Of a DNA stretch of 64,000 nt, positions 1 through 9,664 are shown piece after piece. The notes under the pieces are model-generated. The model had not been told where the DNA came from, made no database searches, and saw only the letters and a list, made by a program, of their open reading frames with translations. The first letter of the stretch is position 1. Each line of letters begins with the position of its first letter. The translations under genes and the position numbers were made by a program. This stretch comes from Smallanthus sonchifolius (lineage: Eukaryota > Streptophyta > Magnoliopsida > Asterales > Asteraceae), in the NCBI GenBank assembly GCA_023525975.1, contig CM042025.1, positions 1,565,001 to 1,629,000 on the forward strand, given 5' to 3'.

Positions 1-309
1 TGTTTTTAAGGGTATCTTGGTGTTGATGCTTTCAGCAGAATCTTCTGACTTCTGATCATCCTTGCTACTTGGAGATCTCACATGATCATTAGTTGGATTA
101 TGAGGAGTCTTGTTGATGTTGGAAGAGCCCAAGATCTGAAGGGTGTTTTCAAACATCCCCAAGATCTGTAACTTGAGATCAGATTCGATATTTTCCGGCC
201 GACCGATCATCGCATGGAGCTTTTTTGTTATTATTTCACCTTTTGTAAGCTCTTGAATGGCTTTGATCCTTCTGCTTGGTAAACTTTCCGGCCAAGATGA
301 AGACTCCAT
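1..309 (-). CDS. WRKY group III transcription factor, copy A, first exon (cut by window edge)
   Basis: The frame opens at an ATG at 309-307 (MESSSWPESLPSRRIKAIQ) and stays open for 103 codons to position 1. It aligns along its length with first exons of copies B and C: the IKAIQELT helix, the GRPEkIESDLK segment and the serine-rich LGSSN..N..PHNPT stretch. The WRKY domain must lie left of the window, because in B and C it is encoded by exons 2 and 3. The family binds W-box DNA (TTGAC) in the nucleus; group III WRKY70/54-type members act in defence and senescence signalling. Copy A lacks about five codons after ESDLK (VVV segment) present in B and C. Nothing in the visible part is broken. Function is inferred from the paralogues, since no zinc finger is visible here. 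Confidence 0.8.
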   Translation of the reverse strand, partial: MESSSWPESLPSRRIKAIQELTKGEIITKKLHAMIGRPENIESDLKLQILGMFENTLQILGSSNINKTPHNPTNDHVRSPSSKDDQKSEDSAESINTKIPLKT

Positions 310-475
310 ATACTATATTTGGTTTTGTGAAATCTAATTGCAAGACAGCACGCCTATCAATGATATAGCAAAAAGATAATGTATATTTTTATTATTAAAT
401 ATTAACAATTAATAAATGTCTTTATTTAAACATGCAATTGGCAAAGAAACTATTCGAAAAAATTGGAGACTCAGT

Positions 476-620
476 TCCACGACCACGCGCTAAACTAGAG
501 TAACCTAGACATGTGAATATTAAGATGCATGAGTAAATGACACGCGCATAGTGCGATTGGATAAAATATGAGTGACGTTAAACTTGTTTTTTCGAATGAC
601 GCATGCATGAATAATATGAC
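476..620 (-). promoter_or_regulatory. Conserved upstream block of WRKY copy A
   Basis: This block starts about 170 bp upstream of the copy A ATG and recurs before copies B (19041-19192) and C (34889-35040). Shared pieces in plus orientation are CACGAnnACGCGCTAA, GTGACGTTA (about 572-580) and ATGACGCATGCATGA (about 596-610). They contain TGACG-type (TGA/bZIP) cores and an RY-like CATGCATG. Regulatory function is inferred from conservation and position. Confidence 0.5.
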
Positions 621-689
621 TAGATAAGTGCTTTGTGTTAAGGGGCAAAACGGTCCATTGTAAAAACTGAAGATCCAACAACTATGGGT

Positions 690-1200
690 GTAATAGTAAA
701 ACTTAATGAATTGAATCACGTTGTCTTTATAACACATGGCAGGCAATTTTGACTAAACTTTTAAATCTATGCTAAATTTTAGTTTGGTAAAAAAAATAGT
801 TAATACAATTGGGTTTACTGTCTTGGTGATCAGGGGGTTTTCTTAAAAGGTTTTTCCTCTGTGGATGTCATGGGTTCGAATCTTGTAAGGTGCACTTAAT
901 AAAAACTAGGAACACCCTCTGCAGATTCAAATTCCTTGGGGTTGTATGGGTAGACTGATGTACGAGTCTCCCTTGATGGGACGTACCAGTTAAGACCGCG
1001 CCGTTCAAAAAAAATACAATTGGGTTTACTAAAACATTGAGGTTATTTCCATAAATACTGATTTTCTGCTTTGAGTTGTGAAATCACTTTTTAACTAAGT
1101 GTATTTACTTTAAGAATGTCTATCTATCAATCAAAGTAACTTTTGTAATGGTCAAAATATTTTTTCTACGTAGCCCCAAACAAAGTAATTATTAGCATAT
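690..1200 (-). pseudogene. WRKY relic: intron 2, decayed exon 2, intron 1
   Basis: The plus strand matches copy B in order. 690-1080 resembles intron 2 of B (GTAATAGTAAAACTT, then TTTTAGTT..GGAAAAAAA, then CATAAATA). 1075-1170 resembles exon 2. 1171-1195 resembles intron 1 (CCCAAACAAAGTAATTATTA). In the exon the flanks still align (TTGAGTTGTGAAATCACTTTTT and the TCTACGTAG acceptor side), but the WRKYGQK codons are replaced by unrelated AT-rich sequence with stops. Exon 3 and exon 1 are missing, and the left side runs into the copy A promoter. A SINE sits in the intron 2 part. This is a dead, truncated duplicate. The alignment was made by eye. Confidence 0.65.
820..1012 (+). mobile_element. 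tRNA-derived SINE with 18-bp target duplication
   Basis: A 193-bp body is flanked by a perfect 18-bp direct repeat, AATACAATTGGGTTTACT, at 802-819 and 1013-1030. It contains a B-box-like GGGTTCGAATC (about 871-881) and ends in an A-run after GCCGTTC. These are the hallmarks of a plant SINE. It was inserted into the intron of the WRKY relic. Confidence 0.8.
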
Positions 1201-1650
1201 ATATATATACGGAACGTATCAAATGAAAATTTGGATTGTTGTGAAACCATTAAACTCATTTCTGGCCACACATTCATTTCTTAATATTTTAATTTGTGTC
1301 TGAAATTAATTCTGTATTTTTAATATATTTAATACAAAAACTTGTGGCTTAAAGGGGTAAAAAGGTAATTCCATATTTTTTTCTTCTTTTTTGTTTAAAT
1401 CTAGATAATAAAAATCAATCTCTCTCTCATACCTATCATCAGATTACAACACATGAAAAACAATTTCAAGAAACATCTTTTTTAAACATGTGTAAAACCA
1501 ACATACACAAAGTAGAAGAAAAAAAAAATTACACTGTCTTGAACCCAGATCTTTTTCTCATACCTCGATCCCTTATTGTACATTGCATGTGTAAAAAAAA
1601 CACATGTAAAATCAAAATACACATGTATATGAAAAAAAAATCTTGTGAAC

Positions 1651-2060
1651 ATTTATTACACACTGCATTTATTACACACTGCATGATTTTAATTCTCTCC
1701 AGGTTTGTGTACATTTATGTAAATTCAGTTTACACTTGTGTAAATTCAATTTACATTTCTATAAATTCAATTTACACTTCTGTAAATTCAGTAAACTAAA
1801 TTAACAGTAAACTTTTACAAAAGAAACCTAAGAAACTGAAATTTGTATTAGAATCTCAACTCCAATAAAAAAATCAGACTGGATACGGAAGCACATTAAA
1901 GAAGCTAAACCTAAGAATTCAAAAAACCTTGTAAACATTGTGATATGTGTATGAATCAAAAAACATTGTGAACATTTATTACACACTACATGATTTTTAT
2001 CTTCAGGTCTGTGTACATTTGTGTAATTTCAGTTTACATTTGTGTAAATTCAATTTATAT
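1651..2060. repeat. Duplicated segment with short TGTAAATTCA-type repeats
   Basis: A stretch running from CATTTATTACACACTGCATGATTTT through an AGGTTTGTGTACATT segment to repeated TGTAAATTCAATTTACA units (about 1651-1795) recurs in shortened form at 1970-2056. The units are roughly 20 bp and partly self-complementary. It lies inside the long-TIR element. Confidence 0.55.
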
Positions 2061-2685
2061 TAAAAATAAATCGCCTAAACTGACCTGCTAAACTCAATGT
2101 ACACTTTAGTCCTCTCGGCTTCAGATTTTAACATCACCGATTAACTCCATAGAAAATCTTCCTTCTGCTAGTGTCGAATCTATAAGTTCTGCAGGCGTGT
2201 CTTCATTCTTTGGTTATGAACCCATATGCATAAGCTCTAAATCTTATGAGACGAAACCCGAAGAATCTGAAAGTTATCGAATTAAAGAATCATTCATTAA
2301 CAAACATATGACAATTTGAAAATAAAAAAAAGAGTATGACAGTAAAAAAGATGTGTATTCAAAATGACAACAACAACTTGACGTCCATTCAAGAAATACA
2401 AGTGTTTGATTTCTTTAGATTCCATTCAACTTTTCTGCATCTATCTCAAATAGACAACACAACATTATTCAGGCGAACATCAAACTTACCGAGAGCATAA
2501 ACTATAGAGATGTAAAAAATCATCTGAGCTCTACCATTGTTTTTCCTCTTTGTACCTATAGAAAAAAGAAGCAAGATTATTCAAAGTTGGATATGCGCTC
2601 GTGTTTATTTTATTACAAAACAAGAAACACAACTTGCAAAATGTTTGGTAATAATTTCATTGTCAAACAAAAATAATAACTCAGG

Positions 2686-3153
2686 TTACATTAGAAAAGA
2701 ATTCACACTACCTTTTGATGATTTTGGGAGAATATTATCAGTATCCATATAAAAATGTTTGAGATCTCCATTGGAACACTCATTTCCACAATGAGCAGTG
2801 GAGATTGGTAGTTGTAAAAACCCTAGATCGCCCGGATCCGGATCCAGAGACGTTTTCCCACTACCGGGCGGAGTGGGAGCTTCATCTTCTCCCTGCAGGG
2901 ATTTCCATCGTAATCGATATCGATACCAACCTATGAAAACGAGGGTTCGATTGGTCACGAAATAGGAGCAAAGAGGTAGGAGGAAAATATTGGTGTGGTG
3001 AGATTTGGGGAGTGAGGGATGAGATCTGTGATGGTGAGAGGGAGATAGATATGATCTTTGAAGAGAGAAACAATAGGGGATGGATTTAAAGAGAGTGATG
3101 GAGCAGAAATGACTTAAATGCCCCTGCAGTTTAAAAATATAAAAAGAAAACAA
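2686..3153 (-). other. Possible captured 5'UTR/exon inside the long-TIR element
   Basis: On the minus strand this segment reads like a plant leader: pyrimidine-rich (TCTCCCTCTCACCATCACAG), then GC-richer coding-like sequence open for 155 codons with a Pro/Gly/Asp-rich middle. Near its end lies AAAAG|GTAGTG, which could be a splice donor. I do not recognise a domain. Base composition differs from the AT-rich surroundings, which suggests capture of host gene sequence. A chance open frame is also possible. Confidence 0.25.
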
Positions 3154-3226
3154 GAAAATTAATGTGTGGCTAAGAATGAGTTTTTAGGTTTTCACAATAA
3201 CTCATGATTTTCATTTGATACGTCCC

Positions 3227-3680
3227 ATATATATATATATATTATATGTTATTTTTAGAAATATTATGAACTATAATTATATAAGTGATTTATTTGTGTT
3301 AAAACAATTTCATACGACACACACACACATATATATATATAATATATTATCTATTATTTGTAGTACTTAATAAATAAAAATCCTAGGTGACACGTGGCGT
3401 AATTTTTTGAAATTATTTCGTATAATTCAATATCATAATAAATTTATATTCCATCATTATTTAATATTTGATTAATATCGACATAACAAAACAAAATATT
3501 TCTTGTAATTTTTTTTAAATCAATATGAACATAAGATTTGGATTAACATTTTCTTTCACAAAATCTACTAAAATTAAGTAATCTGCTAACTGTGCCCCTC
3601 TAAAATCTAATAACAATTTATCAACATATAAGATATTTATTTATTATTTTTTTCATGATTCAGCCTGCGTAATACACGAG
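3227..3680. other. AT-rich intergenic stretch
   Basis: Starts with TA-repeats at the transposon flank and a second CACACA/TATATA run near 3315-3345. A G-box-like CACGTGGC lies at 3391-3398. I see no gene. Confidence 0.6.
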
Positions 3681-3685
3681 AATCT

Positions 3686-3927
3686 TGAAGGATTAATTTT
3701 GATTAAGTATAATTATTAATTTATTAATTGTTTGGTTGAGTTTGTATTAGACTAAAATTGAGTTTAGTTATTTGATTTTTTAATTGAGTTTGAGTTGGGT
3801 TAGGACTATTATAAGGTTTATTATAAATAGATGGTTATGGATTAATTGTAAAGTGTGAGTTGAGTTTTATCAATAAAGAGTCGATCTTTGAGATCAAAAT
3901 TCATGTGTTTGGGCTTGATTTCCAACA
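3686..3927 (+). repeat. 5' LTR of the TRIM-like element
   Basis: Begins TGAAGGATTAATTTTG and ends TTTCCAACA. Matches 5179-5421 throughout. A TATAAATAG at about 3823-3831 is a plausible LTR TATA box, and CAATAAAG lies near 3871. Confidence 0.85.
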
Positions 3928-3929
3928 AT

Positions 3930-3941
3930 TGGTATCAGAGA
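3930..3941 (+). promoter_or_regulatory. Primer binding site
   Basis: TGGTATCAGAGA starts two bases after the 5' LTR. It matches the 3' end of initiator Met-tRNA (TGGTATCAGAGC) except for the last bases. It sets the sense strand of the element as plus. Confidence 0.8.
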
Positions 3942-4680
3942 TTGAGGAAAAAGAAGATTGTTTTGAGAGTCGTAACTTGGAGTCGAGAAGGCAGCAACCT
4001 TTAGGCTGCTGTGACGGTTCTTTTGTGGCGTAGATTGAGAACAAGAAGCCGCAATTGTTTGATCGATCGAAGAAGAAAAAGATAAATTTGCAAAGAAGGA
4101 AGCAATGTGGAGAGCCACTGAGTAGGCTTGGACGACATTTTTGGAGCCAATGGAAAATTATTTGAAAGAAGCAAGTTAGTAGCCACCGTTGAGAAGAATA
4201 AACGGTCTTTGCTTGTGGGCGACATTTAAATAAAGAAAAAGGAAAGTTGTGAAGAAAGCATATAGAAGAAACAAATATCAATTAAACCATTGTTTACGGT
4301 GGAACAAAAAGGAAATTAAAAAGTTGTTGGTAGAGTTGCATCTGTGGCCGATAACGGCAAGTGTTCGAGTGGTAAGGACGGAACCTGGAGGCCGACAGTT
4401 TCCGGTGAAGGCGACATATGTCAAGTAATTTTGGGCTGCCCTAGACGGGTGGTACACGGCGATGACTGTCGTGTTCCACAACAGTAGCGGCAAATCACCA
4501 GGTGGAGGCCGGCGACCCGACTATAGTCGGAAACAACTAGTTCTCAGATGTTTGCGGGTGTGGGACCAAAGGTGGTGGTGTTAGTTGTCTGTCTGGTGGT
4601 GACAGGCGGTCAATGGTGGTGAGTAGCGGCTGTGACAGCCAAACGACGAAGGGTTGTGTGAGTCAACCAAGGAAGATATC

Positions 4681-5107
4681 GATCTGAGCGATTCAGATTG
4701 AGTGAAAGATCGATCACCTGTGAAGGGTGTAGGGATCTGTAAAGTGTTTACCTGTGCGATTCAGGGTGGTACAGTGTTATATCGGTGAAGGAGTATTAGA
4801 ACCTGTGAGCGATTCGAACAAAGTGAAGAATACAAACGATCTGTGAGAGATCATTCAAAAGGTTTGTGATGCCGCCTGGAAGAAGATCTGTGAAAGATCA
4901 AGAAGATTCTGCGTGAGACAGAATTAAAGACCGTGTGAAACGGGGTGAATAATCTGAGTGATTCAGATTGTGGATGAAGGTGTGATACATGTGTAGAAGA
5001 AATGCTATGAAGGTGATTAAACTTGAGCGATTCAAGTTGGTGTGAAAGACCTGAGTGATTCGGGTTATTGATAAGAAGCTGAAGATCATGATTGTGATTA
5101 TCATGAT
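4681..5107 (+). repeat. Array of about eleven hairpins with variable stems and GYGAN loops
   Basis: Hairpins in sense orientation: 4682-4698 ATCTGA-GCGAT-TCAGAT; 4715-4729 CACCT-GTGAA-GGGTG; 4751-4765 CCTG-TGCGATT-CAGG; 4838-4852 GATCT-GTGAG-AGATC; 4885-4899 GATCT-GTGAA-AGATC; 4906-4924 ATTCTG-CGTGAGA-CAGAAT; 4931-4943 CCGT-GTGAA-ACGG; 4951-4969 AATCTGA-GTGAT-TCAGATT; 5020-5038 AACTTGA-GCGAT-TCAAGTT; 5049-5065 ACCTGA-GTGAT-TCGGGT (with G:U pairs); 5085-5107 ATCATGAT-T-GTGAT-T-ATCATGAT. Both arms change together while the loop core GTGA/GCGA stays. That core is of GNRA type. Role unknown. Confidence 0.8.
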
Positions 5108-5167
5108 GGTGTGGAAGAGTTACGGGTCTTGCTGTGAATTCAAGATCTAGAGGTACAAATCAAGAAT

Positions 5168-5178
5168 AAGGGGGAGAA
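5168..5178 (+). promoter_or_regulatory. Polypurine tract
   Basis: AAGGGGGAGAA lies directly before the 3' LTR, the position expected for plus-strand DNA priming. Confidence 0.75.
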
Positions 5179-5421
5179 TAAAGGATTAATCTTGATTAAA
5201 GATAATTATTAATTTATTAATTGTTTGGTTGAGTTTGTATTAGACTAGAATTGAGTTTAGTTATTTGATTTTTTAATTGAGTTTGAGTTAGGTTAGGATT
5301 ATTATAGGGTTTATTATAAATAGATGATTATGAATTAATTGTAAAGTATGAATTAAGTTTTATCAATAAATAGTTGATCTTTGAGATCAAAATTCGTATG
5401 TTTTTTGCTTGATTTCTAACA
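5179..5421 (+). repeat. 3' LTR of the TRIM-like element
   Basis: Copy of 3686-3927, ending TTTCTAACA. Its first bases read TA instead of TG, a likely point change. It is followed by the target duplication AATCT. Confidence 0.85.
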
Positions 5422-5426
5422 AATCT

Positions 5427-6160
5427 AACCAAGTAATATAATATATTAAGACAAAAACCAACTATATATTCTTTTATATAAGACAAAAAGAAAAAAGACA
5501 AAATGAAGAGACTAATGGTCCTAATCTAACCTCCCATTTGTTAGATTTTCATGAATCCAATGAAAAAAAATGGTCCCAAAATTTATTTTCAACGCCACCC
5601 TTTTTCCTTAATTAAGTTAATCCTATGTCATTGACTGGACTTGAAAATTGGATTTTAGTGATTTTAAAGTCTACAATCTTGAGATCAAGAATTAAACGCT
5701 CATGTATTTGGTATCATCGATGGTCAAACCATTACACTTATGCTGAAATAGAAATAAAATAAACTTAATTGACTTCTGGAAACACTACGTATATCATGTA
5801 CGGGTTTCATGATGTTTACTCTCATTTGAAAAGGTTTTTCACACAAAGGGTTAGTTGTTTTTGTAGTTGTTAGATTTGTATTTAAGTTTTTTTAGTGTTA
5901 CGTACACGATATATGGGTTTCAAGATGTTTACGCTTATATATCAAACCTGACACCTACTTTAATTGCGTGTATCCATATTTTAAAAATTCAAATGCAAAA
6001 GAATACAAAATAAAATTCGTGATTTTATTATTATTAATAATAGATTTTTTTTATTCAAAAGTTTTTTTTTAAATTCGAACAATTGATTGGTTACCCATTT
6101 GTTAAAGTCACCCAATACATAAAATGGTAAATTTACAAAACTGCACGCTTAAACATAATA
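5427..6160. other. AT-rich intergenic stretch
   Basis: No gene recognised. A short phrase (GGGTTTCA[TA]GATGTTTAC) occurs twice, near 5802 and 5912, suggesting an old local duplication. Confidence 0.5.
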
Positions 6161-6161
6161 T

Positions 6162-6420
6162 CTATACCTAATAAATAAGTAACCGCTTGAGACACATGTC
6201 ACAATTACGTGAGGTGAAGATTTTTTTTTCGTTTAATTTTTATTTATTATTAACTATTTAATATTTTCTTTATTAATTCTAAATATGTATTACTTTTTAA
6301 TATCTCTTTTATAATTACTAAATATTTATTATAAACTATTTAATATTTTCTTTATTTAATCACATGTAAAACACGGGTTTAATGTTAATATACGCCAAGT
6401 TTATTACATTTTAAAACTAT
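6162..6420 (+). mobile_element. Possible Helitron 5' end fragment
   Basis: TCTATACCTAATAAATAAG followed by ACACATGTCAC resembles plant Helitron 5' termini and the sequence at 8285. No matching 3' hairpin/CTRR end was found downstream, so the extent is a guess. Confidence 0.3.
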
Positions 6421-6667
6421 TTACCTTTTAGAATAGAGAAAATCACCAAAATTGGATATCGGAGAACCTCAAATGAAGACACATGTGGACCAAAAAACAT
6501 CTTTGAGGGTACAAGCTACTTTGTGTTATGGAACTTGTCGGCCAATCAGAATCCTTCATATGACCGTTTCTTTGAAATGGAATTTTGAAAAAATATACCA
6601 AGGTTGACTACGATTATTATTTATTTTACTTCATTTTTTCACTTCCTCTTTTCTATTTTAATTCCAA

Positions 6668-7060
6668 CTAGTTTTTTTACCCGCGCTATGCGGCGGGAGT
6701 CTGATTTTTATCCGGTTTTGCTGGTTTGTAGGGATAAACTTACGTCGAAACACATATTTGCTATAGGATACGATAGAAAAAAAGTACTCGATTTTGAATA
6801 CATCTCCGTTTTAATAAAATTTATACCGGTACGTTGACAAAAAAACTAAAAAAACCGCGTATTCTGTTTTTTAATATCAACTAACGAACGGAAGTAATTA
6901 CGGAAAAACAAAATTATTAGAAAAATAAACGGGTTAAAAGCGTATAATATATATAGTATGAGGGGTGAAATAGAAAATAAAAATAATAAAAAAATTAAAC
7001 TGACACTTGTCACCCCCTTATTAGTGGGATACTATTCCCCCTATAATAATAATTATTATT
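6668..7060 (-). mobile_element. Small Helitron-like element
   Basis: On the minus strand the left end reads as a Helitron 3' end: a stem CCCGC/GCGGG (6680-6684 with 6693-6697), a short A-rich spacer, then CTAG (6671-6668) followed by T. The other end, near 7040-7060, carries ACTAATAAGGGGGTGAC..GTGTCA, like the 5' ends at 6162 and 8285. A relative lies at 36343-36830. No coding sequence. The 5' boundary is approximate. Confidence 0.5.
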
Positions 7061-7159
7061 TAGTGTATTGAATTTTTTTTTATGCATTGAAAAGTTGTAC
7101 ATTGATGAATAGTGTAGTTTTGTGAGTAGGAGCCTTTTGCTAATTAATACGTAGTGAAT

Positions 7160-7850
7160 CGTATCGTCTGTTTTTCATTCATCTCTAAAATGTATGCTAA
7201 CATGCTTGTTAGCTATTCTCTGAAAATGTATGTAAACACTAATACAATAAGTCGTTTAAAATTACGTTATTCATTTAAATCTTTGACCCAAAATATACCG
7301 GAGGGTCCCATCAGGAAAGAAAAAAAATGCCTATGAAGTATGAAACCGGTGAATTTTTCGCCTTTTCATATATGTAGACACTTATTCGATAAAACTTAAA
7401 CTTTATGTTCATTCATTGAAATCTTTGACCTAGGAGGGTCCTATCTGGCAAGAAAAAAAAGACATGAGAAATACTGCGAAACAAGTGAAAATTTCGCCAT
7501 ATAAACACTTGCTCAGTAAGTCCTTTAAAATTATGTCTATTCATTGAAATATTTGACCCAAACTACCTAACGTATAGTGGAGGGTCCCATCAGACAAGAA
7601 AAAGAAGATACTTGATAAATAGTAGGAAACCGGTGAAAGTTTCACCCTTTCATATATATAAACACTTATTCAATAAGTCGTTTAAAATTATTTCCATTCT
7701 TTGAAATCTTTGACACAAAGTATACCGGAGGGTCCCATCAGGCAAGAAAAAAAGACACCAGATCGTATGAGCCCGCGAAATTTTCGCCCTTTCACATCCA
7801 ATCTGGAGAAATCTTCCAAAGTCAACTTTTGAATTTAAATGTCTTTTTAT
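7160..7850 (+). repeat. Four-copy tandem repeat, about 133-148 bp per unit
   Basis: Each unit carries AATAAGTCGTTTAAAATTA, CATTGAAATCTTTGACCC, GGAGGGTCCCATCAGGCAAG, then GAAACCGGTGAAA.TTTCGCCCTTTCATATATA. The GAGGGTCC core sits at 7301, 7434, 7580 and 7728. Spacings of 133, 146 and 148 bp show unequal units. Related single copies occur at 15300-15440 and 20140-20290. Not coding in any consistent frame. Confidence 0.8.
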
Positions 7851-8284
7851 CAATTTAATTATAGTAAAATTTGGTCAAGAATGTCCAATTTAAGAAACCT
7901 CCTTTTAGAGTACCTTATTTGTATGCTTTATCGAAGGTTTACACCGGTAAAAAATTATTTACAAAACAAAGGTTTATTATGCATTTATTGTCTGCCGTCG
8001 TGATTGTTTTTTGATCCCAATAGAAAGGACATGTTTATCATAAAACAATATCTTTGAAGGGAGCTACTATATCTACACCACACCACATCACGTCACTTCT
8101 TTTTATGTGTCCATACTTGTCACTTTCTTATTGTTACCGATAATAGAAAGCAAAAAAGGATATCGATAAAAGTTGCTCGAGGATTGGTAACCAAGAAATG
8201 TAAAAAATGGTTTTCGTAAACAACAATTTTTATATTTTTGATGATCTCTTTTGGGTTTTGAACTCCACCTTGCAAATATCTATG
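7851..8284. other. Intergenic stretch
   Basis: AT-rich single-copy-looking DNA. No gene, TIR or LTR signal recognised. Confidence 0.4.
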
Positions 8285-8870
8285 TCTATACTACCTAATA
8301 AATAAGGATCTTTGTTGCCACGTGTCCCCCTTATCTATCAAGGATTTTGGAGGGAAAGTTTTTAACGCGATCATCCAAGAAATCCATATTTAACAAATAT
8401 TATTTAATCAATAACTAATCCATTTAAATTCACTGGTTAATCCTACCACTCACCCTATTTTGCCTCTTCCTTAGAGAAAACGATCAAAAAATTCCCAATT
8501 ATGGTCCTTGCAGATCGGATCATCTCTATAATATACAAAGACAAACTCCAGATATTTGAGATCTTTCTCTTTGAATAATATCTCAATTTCAGCGATGTTT
8601 CATTAGATATCTTACAACTAGAATCGCTATTTTTTCCGATTCAGTCCTTCCACCACCACGAACCCCAGTTAGATGCTACACTTTTTTGTTATTGGGAGAA
8701 CCCAAGTACTCTCTTTCGGATTCAGGAAAGAACTCTCATAGATCTTTTTTTCTTTTGAAAAAAATCCATATTTTTGTGTTAAACACCAAAAGGATACGAT
8801 AATACCTATTAAACGTAAATGGATAAACATTTTTTTAAAAGAAAACTTCTTTTGCATAACTTGCATTGTA
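8285..8870 (+). mobile_element. Possible Helitron 5' end and unclassified flank
   Basis: TCTATACTACCTAATAAATA at 8285 followed by TTGCCACGTGTCCCC fits the plant Helitron 5' style. No 3' end was identified. The rest holds no recognisable gene. Confidence 0.3.
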
Positions 8871-9168
8871 TTTTATGTTAGAATTTTTTTTGATCTAACC
8901 TTCTGCTATTGTTATTAAAATTTAAAAGGATAATTTGAAATTGTTGACTTTAAATGCAACATTTTTATCTCGTATCATCACAATAGATTTTGTATTTTTT
9001 ACCTACTTCATCTTTCTGATGATAACCGACTACATGTCGTTTTCTTGTTGCTCTTGTGTGATCTATCTAAACATTTAACATTTAAGGTGAATGTTTGGAT
9101 TATATGCCCTTAAATTAAGTCTATCTACAAAAAAACTGTTCTTATGCAACAAGCTGATCAAGTAGACC
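8871..9168. other. Intergenic stretch
   Basis: AT-rich, nothing recognised. It ends where homology to the 14.1-kb LTR begins abruptly. Confidence 0.4.
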
Positions 9169-9652
9169 TATTACAATTACTAATTCTTTTATCTATTTTC
9201 TTTTGCATATGATGGGCTCTGTTCTCGGTTTTATGTGGGCTTCGATCTTTGGTTTCTAATTAGCTTAAATGGGCCATTGGCCCATGTCCATTGTGTTGCT
9301 GCTCCTGTGTCCAAAGGCTCAATATCACCTCCCTTTTGTGTTCAGCGCTCCACTCATAGCAGACATGAAAAAAGATGGCTTCTTGCCCTAGCCGCTGGTT
9401 GTATGCCGCCTCCTTCAAACGGGACTCTGTTGATTGCTCCGATGATTGTAGCTGTGTGATTTCTTTCCCTTTTTGTCTTGGCTCCATCCGCCATTAAAGA
9501 GGGGCTGCTCCATATAGTGTTCTTACCAAAAAAAATCTTGAGAGAATCATCATTGTTGCTATTGTTTATTTTTGATTCTGTTTCTTCGTCTTACCTTCTG
9601 TAATTTGGTTTGATTTCGAGTAATAAAATCGTTTGTTTACCATTTTTTGACA
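9169..9652 (+). repeat. 5' LTR, truncated by about 50 bp
   Basis: Matches 14144-14628, ending CATTTTTTGACA. Includes GGGCCATTGGCCCATGTCCA and a GTAATAAAATCGTTTG stretch near the end. Homology to the 3' copy stops sharply at 9169. Confidence 0.75.
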
Positions 9653-9664
9653 TGGTATCAGAGC
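9653..9664 (+). promoter_or_regulatory. Primer binding site (Met-tRNA type)
   Basis: TGGTATCAGAGC follows the LTR end CA directly, a perfect match to the common Copia primer site. Confidence 0.85.

Larger units (their letters stand above)
1211..3226. mobile_element. Long-TIR DNA transposon, Mutator-like, non-autonomous
   Basis: The termini are inverted repeats of about 70 bp: 1211-1282 begins GGAACGTATCAAATGAAAAT, and the reverse complement of 3155-3226 begins GGGACGTATCAAATGAAAAT. Both arms continue with TTGTGAAA, AAACTCATT and CCACACATT. Both flanks are TA-repeats, so a 9-bp duplication is compatible but cannot be proven. No transposase is visible. The interior holds a duplicated low-complexity stretch and a UTR/exon-like piece, as in gene-capturing Pack-MULEs. 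Superfamily assignment rests on the long TIRs only. Confidence 0.6.
3686..5421 (+). mobile_element. Small non-autonomous LTR retrotransposon (TRIM-like) with TSD AATCT
   Basis: LTRs of 242 and 243 bp (3686-3927 and 5179-5421) flank a 1.25-kb non-coding interior. A Met-tRNA-type primer site follows the 5' LTR, and a purine tract precedes the 3' LTR. A 5-bp duplication, AATCT, is present at 3681-3685 and 5422-5426. The LTRs differ by roughly a dozen substitutions by eye, so this is not a very recent insertion. No gag or pol frame exists, so it would have depended on another element for movement. The interior carries an array of small hairpins (4681-5107). Confidence 0.85.

Noticed and set aside
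495..746. Open frame of 83 codons over the WRKY-A upstream region
   Set aside because: It overlaps the conserved promoter block and the relic, has no domain, and is not conserved in copies B and C.
862..890. Possible tRNA gene from the GGGTTCGAATC box
   Set aside because: No cloverleaf; flanking duplications and A-tail show a SINE.
1488..1799. Lys/Asn/Tyr-rich 103-codon frame
   Set aside because: It is a translation of low-complexity TGTAAATTCA repeats inside a transposon.
2882..3073. Short frame ending in ITMEIPAGRR as a possible gene start
   Set aside because: Stops after eight codons from the ATG. At best a captured leader with upstream ATG.
4681..5107. CRISPR-like or attI-like repeat array
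   Set aside because: Repeats are hairpins with changing sequence, irregular spacing and no spacers, within a plant LTR element.
9235..9487. Matching frames at 9235-9487 and 14130-14529 on both strands, as if a conserved gene pair
   Set aside because: Both lie in the two LTRs of one retroelement; conservation reflects LTR duplication.
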